Origin: Candidatus Aenigmatarchaeota archaeon
Lineage (GTDB): Archaea; Aenigmatarchaeota; Aenigmatarchaeia; CG10238-14; SpSt-28
Length of the DNA: 13,220 nt
NCBI GenBank assembly: GCA_021161995.1
Contig: JAGGZO010000064.1
Coordinates: forward strand, 1 to 13,220
Reading direction: 5' to 3'
Positions 5,449 through 11,759 of this stretch are shown piece by piece. Position 1 is the stretch's first letter; the number at the start of each line of letters is the position of its first letter. A program made the position numbers and the translations under genes. The notes below the pieces were generated by a model. That model saw only the letters and a list, made by a program, of their open reading frames with translations. It searched no databases and was not told where the DNA came from.

Positions 5449-5697
5449 TGGATAGGTGGTCATAACCCGCCTTCTGTTTAGGTGGCATTCGTCTGAGCCC
5501 CCATTTTGGGGTTGCATCTCATCGATTGCGGGAGGCCGTTTCATCCTCTCTGCCAAGTCTCAATCTTGCGATATCATTTTCATTTCCCAGTAGAGAGGTA
5601 TCGTTTCTGATCCTCCCACGGGTTTATTACCCCCTTTATCTCGATGGGCGGAGTTTCCTCAGGCTTTTAGCCCGAAGCCACCCGACCACCTACCCAT
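5449..5697 (-). ncRNA. rnpB: RNase P RNA, compact archaeal form
   Basis: This is the RNA of RNase P, which trims the 5' leader of pre-tRNA. Helix P1 is closed by GGGTAGGTGGTC (5695-5684) and GACCACCTATCC (5461-5450), 12 pairs with one wobble. P2 is GGGTGGC with GCCACCT. P3 is a 5-bp hairpin with a TAAAA loop. The first conserved block reads GAGGAAACTCCGCC, the last ACAGAAGGCGGGTTA. They form P4 with the universal bulged U (AAC-U-CCGCC against GGCGGGTT). Block IV is seen as AGACGAATG. CATCGA/TCGATG fits P5-P7, GTGGGAGG/CCTCCCGC and CCTCTCT/AGAGAGG fit the specificity arm, and CCCC-AAAAT-GGGG fits P15. At about 250 nt it is short; I see a single hairpin where P8 and P9 are expected, and no P16/P17. 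Ends are estimated from P1. Confidence 0.93.
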
Positions 5698-5720
5698 ATT
5701 AAGATTGGATGATAAATTGT

Positions 5721-5730
5721 TATTTTTAAT
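5721..5730. promoter_or_regulatory. Divergent TATA-like element between RNase P RNA and endonuclease IV
   Basis: TATTTTTAAT reads as ATTAAAAATA on the minus strand. In that direction it is centred about 26-30 bases before the 5' end of helix P1, a good fit for RNase P RNA transcription. In the plus direction it is centred about 21 bases before the endonuclease ATG at 5747, slightly short; GATAAATT at 5711-5718 is the alternative. Either way the two promoters overlap within about 50 bases. Confidence 0.45.
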
Positions 5731-5746
5731 TGACGATGTTAAGTTT

Positions 5747-6583
5747 ATGAAAGCAAAGATTTTTCTGGGTCCTGCTGGTATACCAGTTTCATCGAAAAAA
5801 GGTTCCACTCTAGATGGTATTAAAACAGTTAAAGAATTGGGTCTAAATGCAATGGAGATTGAGTTTGTTCGCGGAGTTAAAATGAGTAGGGAACTTGCTA
5901 AAAAAGTTGGTGAACTTGCATCTCAACTTAACGTTCGACTTAGTGTCCACGCTCCTTATTACATAAATCTTCTTTCAGAAAAACAAGAAGTCGTTGAAGC
6001 TTCTAAGAAAAGAATATTAGATTCTTTGGATAGGGCTGAGGTAATGAATGCAGATGTTGTGGTTATACATACTGGTTACTATGGTAAGTTGAGTAAGGAA
6101 GATGCAAGAGAAATAGTTGTTGAAAGATATTCTGAACTATTGGAAATGGCTAAAGAAATGGGAATAAAAAAATCTAAGATGGCTTTAGAGACCATGGCTA
6201 AAGAAAGTCAATTTGCTGGTTTAGAGGATATTCTCTATGTTGTGAGAAAATTGAAGAAAAAAGTTGTTCCTTTGATAGACTTCGCACATCTATTTGCTCG
6301 ATGCGATGGTAAAATCGATTATGCAAGAATACTGGATGAAATAGAAAAATTAAAAATAAAACATGTTAACTCGCATTTTTCTAACATGAAATATGTTGTT
6401 AACAAAAAGAAGTTTGCTGATATACATGAACCGATGAATTCACATCCACCTTTTGGACCACTTGCTAAAGAAATATTGAAGAGAGATATAGATATAACGA
6501 TAATTTCTGAGTCTCCTATATTGGAAAAAGATTCGTTAAAAATGAAAAGAATATTTGAAAAACTTGGATACAGGTTTGATTAA
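5747..6583 (+). CDS. nfo: Endonuclease IV-type AP endonuclease (TIM barrel)
   Basis: The 278-residue protein belongs to the archaeal endonuclease IV group, three-metal TIM-barrel enzymes that cut DNA 5' to abasic sites. The expected metal ligands are visible: H68 in SVHAPYYINL, H108 in VVVIHTGYYG, E148 in MALETM, D178 and H181 in LIDFAH, H210 in NSHFS, D225 and H227 in DIHEP, and E255 in IISESP. The N-terminus KIFLGPAGIPVSSKKGSTLD is the typical archaeal start. The frame is open back to an ATG at 5705, which would add 14 residues. However, 5705 abuts the RNase P 5' end and lies upstream of any promoter, so 5747 is chosen. Archease follows one base after the stop, so the two are probably cotranscribed. 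The reaction is from family knowledge; other activities such as exonuclease are possible. Confidence 0.92.
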   Translation: MKAKIFLGPAGIPVSSKKGSTLDGIKTVKELGLNAMEIEFVRGVKMSRELAKKVGELASQLNVRLSVHAPYYINLLSEKQEVVEASKKRILDSLDRAEVMNADVVVIHTGYYGKLSKEDAREIVVERYSELLEMAKEMGIKKSKMALETMAKESQFAGLEDILYVVRKLKKKVVPLIDFAHLFARCDGKIDYARILDEIEKLKIKHVNSHFSNMKYVVNKKKFADIHEPMNSHPPFGPLAKEILKRDIDITIISESPILEKDSLKMKRIFEKLGYRFD

Positions 6584-6584
6584 G

Positions 6585-7007
6585 ATGAGTTACAGATACT
6601 TAGAGCATACATCGGATATAGAATTTTTAGCAGAAGGAAGTACGCTAGAAGAAGTTTTTGAAAGCTCAGCAAAAGCATTTTATGATTCTATTGTGGATAT
6701 AGATAAAGTTTCTCCTTTAGAGAAAAGGAAGATTTCAGTTGGAGGTGTTGATCTGGAAAACCTATTATACAACTTTTTAGAAGAGTTGCTGTATCTTTTT
6801 GATACTGAAATGCTTGTTGGTAGGGAAATAAAAGTAGATATAAGCAAAAAGGAAGGAGAATATTCACTAAATGCAGAGATAAGAGGAGAAATTCTTGATT
6901 TGAAAAAGCATGAACCAAAAACAGAGATAAAGGCAGTAACATATCATGAGATGTATGTCAAGAGGGTTGGTGATAAGTACATTGCACATGTTATACTGGA
7001 CATATAA
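6585..7007 (+). CDS. Archease, activator of the RNA ligase RtcB
   Basis: The 140-residue protein matches the archease family: MSYRYLEHTSDIEFLAEGST at the start, 'F-E-S-S-A-K-A-F-Y-D', 'L-L-Y-N-F-L-E-E-L-L-Y-L-F-D', an 'A-V-T-Y-H-E-M-Y-V' strand, and the closing 'H-V-I-L-D-I'. D11 and the penultimate D139 are the conserved acidic residues that bind metal. Archease helps RtcB form its guanylylated intermediate and makes it multiple-turnover and able to use other nucleotide cofactors. An in-frame ATG at 6555 would overlap the endonuclease gene by 29 bases; 6585, one base after the upstream stop, matches the family N-terminus exactly. RtcB is the next gene, 41 bases on, as in many archaea and bacteria. 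Confidence 0.96.
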   Translation: MSYRYLEHTSDIEFLAEGSTLEEVFESSAKAFYDSIVDIDKVSPLEKRKISVGGVDLENLLYNFLEELLYLFDTEMLVGREIKVDISKKEGEYSLNAEIRGEILDLKKHEPKTEIKAVTYHEMYVKRVGDKYIAHVILDI

Positions 7008-7010
7008 CAA

Positions 7011-7031
7011 AACATTTTTAACTAAAATGTT
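7011..7031 (+). promoter_or_regulatory. Inverted repeat over the putative rtcB promoter
   Basis: AACATTTT (7011-7018) and AAAATGTT (7024-7031) are perfect 8-bp arms around TAACT. The TATA-like TTTTTAAC (7015-7022) lies inside the repeat, centred about 31 bases before the rtcB ATG. A T-rich stretch follows. The element may be an operator that covers the TATA box, or a hairpin terminator for archease. Confidence 0.5.
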
Positions 7032-7048
7032 CCTTTTATATTAATTCT

Positions 7049-8494
7049 ATGAAGATAGTAAAGATATCTGAATATGAGTGGGGAATCCCTAAGGGAGAAT
7101 TGCCTTGTATGAATGTTCCAGCAAGAATATTTGCTAGCGAGAAATTACTGGAAAAAATGCAAAAAGACAGAACACTTTTACAGGCTGCTGGTGTTGCTTG
7201 CTTGCCGGGTATATACAAGTATTCAATAGTTTTACCAGATGGTCATGAAGGCTATGGTTTTCCTATAGGTGGTGTTGCTGCCATAGATGCTAAAGAAGGT
7301 GTCATAAGCCCTGGTGGTATAGGCTACGATATAAACTGTGGCGTCAGACTTCTTAGAACAGATCTCACAGTGAATCAAGTTAAACCCAAATTAAAAGAAT
7401 TGCTTGATACTATTTTCAAAAATGTTCCTAGTGGTGTTGGGAGAGGCGGTAGGGTAAAAGTTAGCATTTCTGAACTGAATGAAGTTCTGGCTAGAGGTGT
7501 AGAATGGGCTATTGGAAATGGTTATGGTATAAAAGAAGATTTAGAGCACATAGAAGAGAACGGTAGAATGAAGTATGCTGACCCAAATCTTGTTTCCGAT
7601 AAAGCAAAGAAAAGAGGTGCTCCACAACTAGGGTCTTTAGGTGCTGGAAACCATTTCTTAGAAATTCAGGTTGTTGATGAAATATACAATCCAGAAGTCG
7701 CCAAAGTTTTTGGAATAGAAAAAGAAGGTCAGGTAATGGTTATGATTCACACTGGTTCCAGAGGCTTAGGACATCAGGTATGTAGTGATTATTTGAGAAT
7801 AATGGAGGAAAAATTCCATGATGCTATAAAGAAATTACCAGATAGAGAGCTCATCTATGCTCCAGTTAACTCAGAAATTGCAGAAAACTATTTTAAAGCA
7901 ATGAGTGCTGCTGCTAATTTTGCGTGGACAAACAGGCATATGATAATGCACTGGACAAGAGAAAGCTTTAAACAAGTATTTAGTGCCGATCCATTGGAAG
8001 ATCTTAGGATGAAACTGATATACGACGTTGCTCATAATATTGCTAAGCTTGAAGAACATGAAGTTGATGGTAAAAAAGTTAAAGTCTATGTTCATAGAAA
8101 AGGTGCAACTAGGAGTTTCCCTGCTGGGAGAGAAGAGCTTCCAAAAGATTATAAATCAATTGGTCAGCCTGTTTTGATACCAGGTTCTATGGGTACAACC
8201 AGCTATGTGTTAGTTGGTACTGAAACTGCTATGCAGAAGAGTTTTGGTTCAACTGCACACGGGGCTGGTAGAGCAATGTCTAGATCTAAGGCACTGAAAA
8301 AGTATAGAGGGGAGCAAGTCTCTAAAGAATTAGAATCTCGTGGTATACTTGTCAGAGCTGCTAGCTGGAGGGTAGTTGCAGAAGAAGCACCTCTTGCTTA
8401 TAAAGACATAGATGAAGTAGTTAAAGTTAGCCATGAGGTTGGTATAGGTAATCTTGTTGCTAAACTAAGACCAATAGGTGTTGTTAAGGGCTAG
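7049..8494 (+). CDS. rtcB: tRNA-splicing RNA ligase RtcB
   Basis: RtcB joins 2',3'-cyclic-phosphate and 5'-OH RNA ends using GTP and manganese. In archaea this seals tRNA exons after splicing. At 481 residues it is standard for archaea and carries no intein. The active-site residues are present: D94 and C97 in GYDINCGVRL, H202 in GAGNHFLE, H234 in IHTGSRG, H329 in YDVAHNIA, and the guanylylated H404 in STAHGAGRAMSRS. Also seen are LPDGHEGYGFPIGG and PVLIPGSMGTTSYVLVG. The start follows the TATA-like box in the 7011-7031 repeat. The stop codon overlaps the stop of the convergent downstream gene. Archease just upstream is its known activator. Confidence 0.98.
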   Translation: MKIVKISEYEWGIPKGELPCMNVPARIFASEKLLEKMQKDRTLLQAAGVACLPGIYKYSIVLPDGHEGYGFPIGGVAAIDAKEGVISPGGIGYDINCGVRLLRTDLTVNQVKPKLKELLDTIFKNVPSGVGRGGRVKVSISELNEVLARGVEWAIGNGYGIKEDLEHIEENGRMKYADPNLVSDKAKKRGAPQLGSLGAGNHFLEIQVVDEIYNPEVAKVFGIEKEGQVMVMIHTGSRGLGHQVCSDYLRIMEEKFHDAIKKLPDRELIYAPVNSEIAENYFKAMSAAANFAWTNRHMIMHWTRESFKQVFSADPLEDLRMKLIYDVAHNIAKLEEHEVDGKKVKVYVHRKGATRSFPAGREELPKDYKSIGQPVLIPGSMGTTSYVLVGTETAMQKSFGSTAHGAGRAMSRSKALKKYRGEQVSKELESRGILVRAASWRVVAEEAPLAYKDIDEVVKVSHEVGIGNLVAKLRPIGVVKG

Positions 8495-8775
8495 AAGAGA
8501 TCTTCTTCTTTTTCTTCCTTTTCGTTCCATACTTTAACATTCTTTATCTCTTTTTCTGGCAACAATAAAATTCTACCATCTTTTAGAGGTATCATGAAAT
8601 AATCTTCTCGCTTTCCGTTTTCATCTAGCAAACATATCTTCTTTTTATTTTCCATTTTACCATTTTCTAGCAGCTTGTACCCATATATAACGAACCTCCC
8701 CCTTTTATCAAGAATTCTTACTTCCTTTTTGCCCCTCTTAGATACCGTTATAACACTCTCTGGATACTTCTCCAT
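8491..8775 (-). CDS. Unrecognised 94-residue charged protein
   Basis: I do not recognise the family. The protein is soluble, rich in lysine and glutamate, with alternating hydrophobic residues that suggest a beta structure: 'S-V-I-T-V-S-K-R-G-K-K-E-V-R-I-L', 'G-R-F-V-I-Y-G-Y-K-L-L', 'K-I-C-L-L-D-E-N-G', 'Y-F-M-I-P-L-K-D-G-R-I-L-L-L-P'. It ends in an acidic tail (NEKEEKEEDLF). It has neither signal peptide nor membrane helix, and one cysteine. Its stop codon shares the palindrome CTAG with the rtcB stop. The frame is clean over its full length and lies in an otherwise unused strand, so it is probably real. Upstream, TATATTTT near 8811-8818 could serve as promoter with a leader of about 13 bases; this is weak. 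Confidence 0.65.
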   Translation of the reverse strand: MEKYPESVITVSKRGKKEVRILDKRGRFVIYGYKLLENGKMENKKKICLLDENGKREDYFMIPLKDGRILLLPEKEIKNVKVWNEKEEKEEDLF

Positions 8776-8834
8776 AACAATAATTTAATCTTTTTATTTT
8801 TTGTATCATCAAAATATAGTTAACTGCTAAGTGG

Positions 8835-8842
8835 TTATATAT
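8835..8842 (+). promoter_or_regulatory. TATA box of the eS26/pilus operon
   Basis: TTATATAT would start transcription near 8862-8865, leaving a leader of 16-20 bases that holds the Shine-Dalgarno at 8868-8875. It is the only good TATA box between the divergent genes on the eS26 side and could drive the whole 8881-12595 set. Confidence 0.55.
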
Positions 8843-8867
8843 CGTTTGGAAACAAAAATATATTTGA

Positions 8868-8875
8868 GAGGTGAT
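8868..8875 (+). promoter_or_regulatory. Strong Shine-Dalgarno that fixes the TTG start of eS26
   Basis: GAGGTGAT is an eight-base match to the complement of the archaeal 16S 3' end. It ends five bases before TTG at 8881. No ATG or GTG in frame fits the family N-terminus, so this site decides the start. Confidence 0.75.
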
Positions 8876-8880
8876 GGAAT

Positions 8881-9159
8881 TTGCCAATAAGTAAGGCACC
8901 ATATAAAAGAACATACGAGCATACTAAGAGAAGAGGCAGAGAATACCTAGTTCATTGTGATCTTTGTGGTAGATTAGTCCCAAAATATAAAACCTTTGTT
9001 ATAAGAAGAAGGTTTGTGATAAACGATCCTGCTATATTGAAAAACGTTGATAAAAGATTTTTGAGTCTTGGTTCAAACGTTATGAGGGTTTGTCCCAAGT
9101 GTGCAAGATTTTTGGGTGTTGCTCAGCCTGGAAAAAGTCCAAGAAGAAGGTTGAGATAA
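8881..9159 (+). CDS. rps26e: Ribosomal protein eS26 (probable)
   Basis: The 92-residue protein has a basic N-terminus (KAPYKRTYEHTKRRGREYL), then HCDLCGRLVPKYKTFVIRRR, a divergent middle, MRVCPKCARFLGV, and a basic tail (GKSPRRRLR). C26, C29, C71 and C74 form two C-x-x-C pairs expected to bind zinc. The order 'C-x-x-C-G-R-x-V-P-K-x-K' then 'C-x-x-C-A' matches eS26, a protein near the mRNA exit channel. eS26 is typical of eukaryotes and of the Crenarchaeota and Thaumarchaeota side and is absent from many Euryarchaeota, so its presence helps placement. Start is TTG with a strong Shine-Dalgarno. The pilus ATPase frame begins four bases after its stop. A different small zinc-ribbon protein is possible. 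Confidence 0.75.
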   Translation: MPISKAPYKRTYEHTKRRGREYLVHCDLCGRLVPKYKTFVIRRRFVINDPAILKNVDKRFLSLGSNVMRVCPKCARFLGVAQPGKSPRRRLR

Positions 9160-9163
9160 AAGT

Positions 9164-9325
9164 ATGTTGAAAGGTCTTTTGTATAGAAAGCTAGTTGCTA
9201 AGAAATAGGAAAGGCATGCTAAGCATTCTTTAGACTTACCTGCAATTAAGTTTAAGAGAGTTTCTAAATTCATTGAAATAACCAGACCTGATGATATAAC
9301 AAAAACAAACATAACTTATCCAATA
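9164..9325 (+). other. Interrupted N-terminal extension of the pilus ATPase (in-frame TAG at 9206-9208)
   Basis: An ATG at 9164, four bases after the eS26 stop, opens 14 codons (MLKGLLYRKLVAKK) ended by TAG. The same frame then stays open for 39 codons without any ATG, GTG or TTG and runs into the ATPase at 9326. Both other plus frames close within about 25 bases. The translated segment includes RVSKFIEITRPDDITKTNI then TYPI-MEPYVYV. 'Y-P-x-x-x-P-Y-x-x-x-x-I' is part of the conserved N-terminal block of archaeal secretion ATPases, so the protein must begin upstream of 9326. Two bases after the TAG, 9210-9231 can fold into a nine-pair hairpin (one G-U, one bulged C, loop TAA). Candidates are amber read-through, a CAG-to-TAG mutation or base error, or start at a rare codon such as ATT at 9245. 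Confidence 0.7.
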
Positions 9326-10876
9326 ATGGAGCCATACGTTTATGTCAACATAAAATATGATAAAGATAAAAATGAGCTCGTTTATAACGTGGTTGAGCCC
9401 GAGTTAACAGAAGAGGAAAAGGAAAAACTCAAACTCATAAAAGAAGGTTTGATAGATTTAATTGACATTGATCCAGCCACTATAAAGGACGAATCAAAAT
9501 TGCTTAACTATCTTATACCTTTAGTCAAGAGAGTGATGAAAGAGTTGAGAATAGATATTTCCCAAGAGAGTTTCATGAAAATAATGTATTATATCTATAG
9601 AGATTTTGCTGGTTACAATGAAATAGACCCCTTGTTGAACGATCCAAACATAGAGGATATAAGTTGTGATGGTATTGGTATACCAATATACATAGTACAC
9701 AGGGTCTTTGGATCTCTTAAAACGAATATCGCGTTTAAGAATAAAGATGATCTGAGGAAGCTGATAGTCAAACTTGCTCAGAGGAGTGGTAGATATGTTA
9801 CCTATGCAGAACCCATTCTAGAAGCTTCTTTACCCGACGGTTCCAGAGTTTCTGCTACGATAGCGGAAGACGTTGCTACTAGAGGACCAACATTTACTAT
9901 AAGAAAGTTTACTGAAAAGCCGTTTTCTCCGATAGAACTGATAGAGTTAAATACTGGAAACTTTGAGATATTTGCATATCTATGGTTTTTGGTTGAACAT
10001 AGAATTTCTGCACTTATAATAGGTGGTGTTGCGAGCGGTAAAACATCTCTACTAAACTCTCTTGGTATATTCATTCCACCAGAAGCAAAAATCGTTAGTA
10101 TAGAGGATACAAGAGAATTGAGGTTTGTACACGAGCATTGGGTTCCAACACTTTCAAGAGTCGGTTTTGGCATACCTCTAGCTACTGGTGGCAAATATGG
10201 TGAAGTTAGTTTGTTTGATTTACTAAGAGAAAGTTTTAGACAAAATCCAGACTATGTCATAGTTGGTGAGGCAAGGGGTAAAGAAACTTATGTCATGTTT
10301 CAGGGAATGGCAAGTGGTCATGCTAGCTTATCCACATTTCATGCTGGATCAGTTGATGCTCTTGTCAAGAGATTAATATCCCCACCAATTGAATTACCTC
10401 CAATGCTAATTGAAAGTTTAGACCTAGTTATAACTATGATAAGAGCCAAGGAAAAGAGTAAATCCGCTAGGAGAATAAGAGAAATAGTCGAAATAATAGG
10501 TGTGGATCCAGATACAAAAAATGTAATGAAAAATGTTGTGTTTAGATGGGATTCTTACAATGATAAATACATCAAGGTAAATGATAGTAAAAAAATCCAA
10601 GAGATCTGTGATAGAATTGGTATGAGACATGAAGATGCTCTAAAGGAAATCGAAAGAAGGAGAAAAGTCCTTGAGTGGCTGTACAAAATAGGCAAAAAAT
10701 CATATGAAGAAGTTGCAAAATTCATAACTCTTTACTATAAGGATCCCGAAACTGTTATGCATATGGTAAAGAAAGGTGTTATGGAGGAAAAAGAAATACA
10801 AGATATAGTAAAATTGATTATAAAAAGAAATCCGGTGCTGGAAAAATTAGGTTTTATTTCTATAGTAGAGAAATAA
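9326..10876 (+). CDS. Type IV pilus/secretion ATPase (TadA/FlaI/GspE superfamily)
   Basis: This is the hexameric motor that powers pilus assembly at the cytoplasmic membrane. Counting from this ATG (516 residues), an N-terminal domain contains NELVYNVVEPELTEEE. 'D-P-L-L-N-D-P-N-I-E-D-I-S' begins the N2 domain near 101. The Walker A is GGVASGKT at 233-240, the Asp box IEDTREL at 259-265, the Walker B VIVGEARG at 311-318 with E315, and the His box GHASLSTFHA at 331-340. A helical C-terminal domain follows (about 380-516). The Walker A lacks the usual 'G-x-T-G-S' and reads G-V-A-S-G instead, still compatible with the P-loop. The true N-terminus probably lies upstream (see the 9164-9325 entry). 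The platform gene follows four bases after the stop. FlaI of an archaellum is less likely because two separate platform genes follow. Confidence 0.93.
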   Translation: MEPYVYVNIKYDKDKNELVYNVVEPELTEEEKEKLKLIKEGLIDLIDIDPATIKDESKLLNYLIPLVKRVMKELRIDISQESFMKIMYYIYRDFAGYNEIDPLLNDPNIEDISCDGIGIPIYIVHRVFGSLKTNIAFKNKDDLRKLIVKLAQRSGRYVTYAEPILEASLPDGSRVSATIAEDVATRGPTFTIRKFTEKPFSPIELIELNTGNFEIFAYLWFLVEHRISALIIGGVASGKTSLLNSLGIFIPPEAKIVSIEDTRELRFVHEHWVPTLSRVGFGIPLATGGKYGEVSLFDLLRESFRQNPDYVIVGEARGKETYVMFQGMASGHASLSTFHAGSVDALVKRLISPPIELPPMLIESLDLVITMIRAKEKSKSARRIREIVEIIGVDPDTKNVMKNVVFRWDSYNDKYIKVNDSKKIQEICDRIGMRHEDALKEIERRRKVLEWLYKIGKKSYEEVAKFITLYYKDPETVMHMVKKGVMEEKEIQDIVKLIIKRNPVLEKLGFISIVEK

Positions 10877-10880
10877 ATTT

Positions 10881-11759
10881 ATGGACATTATTTCGTTGAT
10901 AGTAGAAATCTCATCTATTTTTACTCCAATCTCATCTAGAATAAGGAATTGGTTCGATTTCCTGCGTGTTCCGTTAAAAAGGGCTAAAATCAGGTATAGC
11001 CTTATAGGTTACTTGAATCTGATGCTTTTTATTATGCTGGTATCTGTATTGATTTCCGTTTTTGTTGCATATGTGATTACAAAATTTTTTGTTCTTACAG
11101 GAATATATTCGACATTTGTTTTTTACGTCCTTCCGCTTATGTTTTCTATAGTTGTTTTATTTCTTTTTGTATATTATCCATATCAGAAAATGGATACAAT
11201 AAAAAGCAAGATTGAAAATACACTACCCTTTGCTCTTAGCCACATGGCATCGATTGCTGAATCTGGAGCACCTCCGTATGTCATCTTCAAGATCATATCA
11301 GATTTTAAGGAATATGAAGGTGTTAGTGAGGAGTTTAAAGAAATTGTTAGACGTGTCGAAGTTTATGGTGTTGATCTTGTTACAGCAATAAGAGATGTTG
11401 CAAAAAGAACACCATCTTCATCGCTAAGAAAAGTTCTTTATGGTATAGTTTCTACTATGGAGAGTGGAGGTGATCTGAAAGGTTATTTGAAAACACTTGG
11501 TGATCAATCACTTTTCGAATGGAGAATAAAAAGGCAGAAATACATTCAGCAGCTATCCACATATTCTGAGATATACATAGGCGTGATTGTCGCCGCACCA
11601 CTATTCCTAATTGCAATATTCGCTATAATGAACATGATACAAGGTAATATTGCTGGTATGAGTATAATAGATGTTATGAAATTGAGTGTTTATGGTATCA
11701 TTCCGTTTCTTAATTTAGCATTCTTAATATTCCTCAAAGGAAGTGAGGTGGAAATGTGA
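10881..11759 (+). CDS. Pilus platform protein with one T2SSF domain (TadB-like)
   Basis: The 292-residue membrane protein has helices at about 42-66 and 78-98, a cytoplasmic T2SSF domain at about 113-230, and helices at about 231-252 and 265-286. The domain shows the 'L-P-F-A-L-S-H-M-A-S-I-A-E-S-G-A-P-P' segment, YGVDLVTAIRDVAKRTPSS and 'G-I-V-S-T-M-E-S-G-G-D-L', which are the T2SSF landmarks. Platform proteins bind the ATPase and move pilin subunits into the growing fibre. Archaeal FlaJ proteins carry two such domains in one chain; here the job is split over two genes, as in Tad and the archaeal Epd-like pili. It follows the ATPase by four bases and overlaps the next gene by four (GTGA). Confidence 0.9.
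   Translation: MDIISLIVEISSIFTPISSRIRNWFDFLRVPLKRAKIRYSLIGYLNLMLFIMLVSVLISVFVAYVITKFFVLTGIYSTFVFYVLPLMFSIVVLFLFVYYPYQKMDTIKSKIENTLPFALSHMASIAESGAPPYVIFKIISDFKEYEGVSEEFKEIVRRVEVYGVDLVTAIRDVAKRTPSSSLRKVLYGIVSTMESGGDLKGYLKTLGDQSLFEWRIKRQKYIQQLSTYSEIYIGVIVAAPLFLIAIFAIMNMIQGNIAGMSIIDVMKLSVYGIIPFLNLAFLIFLKGSEVEM
11745..11750 (+). promoter_or_regulatory. Shine-Dalgarno of the second platform gene
   Basis: GAGGTG lies five bases before the GTG at 11756, inside the end of the upstream gene. It supports the GTG start and the GTGA stop-start overlap. Confidence 0.65.

Noticed and set aside
5335..5556. A 73-codon minus-strand frame
   Set aside because: It runs across the 3' half of RNase P RNA and into Sec61-beta in another frame; the RNA structure and Sec61-beta explain the sequence.
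5449..5697. SRP RNA as identity of the structured RNA
   Set aside because: The GAGGAAACTCC and ACAGAAGGCGG blocks and the P4 pairing are specific to RNase P; no SRP GNAR tetraloop/Alu arrangement is seen.
5705..5746. Longer start of endonuclease IV at 5705
   Set aside because: It would place the start within ten bases of the RNase P RNA 5' end, with no room for a promoter, and adds residues foreign to the family N-terminus.
6555..6584. Longer start of archease at 6555
   Set aside because: It would overlap the endonuclease gene by 29 bases and add residues before the conserved N-terminus.
8776..8880. Possible C/D-box guide RNA (TTGATGA-like stretch on the minus strand)
   Set aside because: The box C consensus needs a purine at the first position and no matching box D pair was found; the spacer is explained by promoters.
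9206..9208. Genome-wide reassignment of TAG to an amino acid
   Set aside because: TRAM, Nop10, PAC2, RtcB and the 94-residue gene end in TAG at family-typical lengths, so TAG is a normal stop here.
9180..9240. tRNA-like stretch between eS26 and the ATPase
   Set aside because: No acceptor pairing, T-loop GTTCGA-type motif or anticodon stem could be built.
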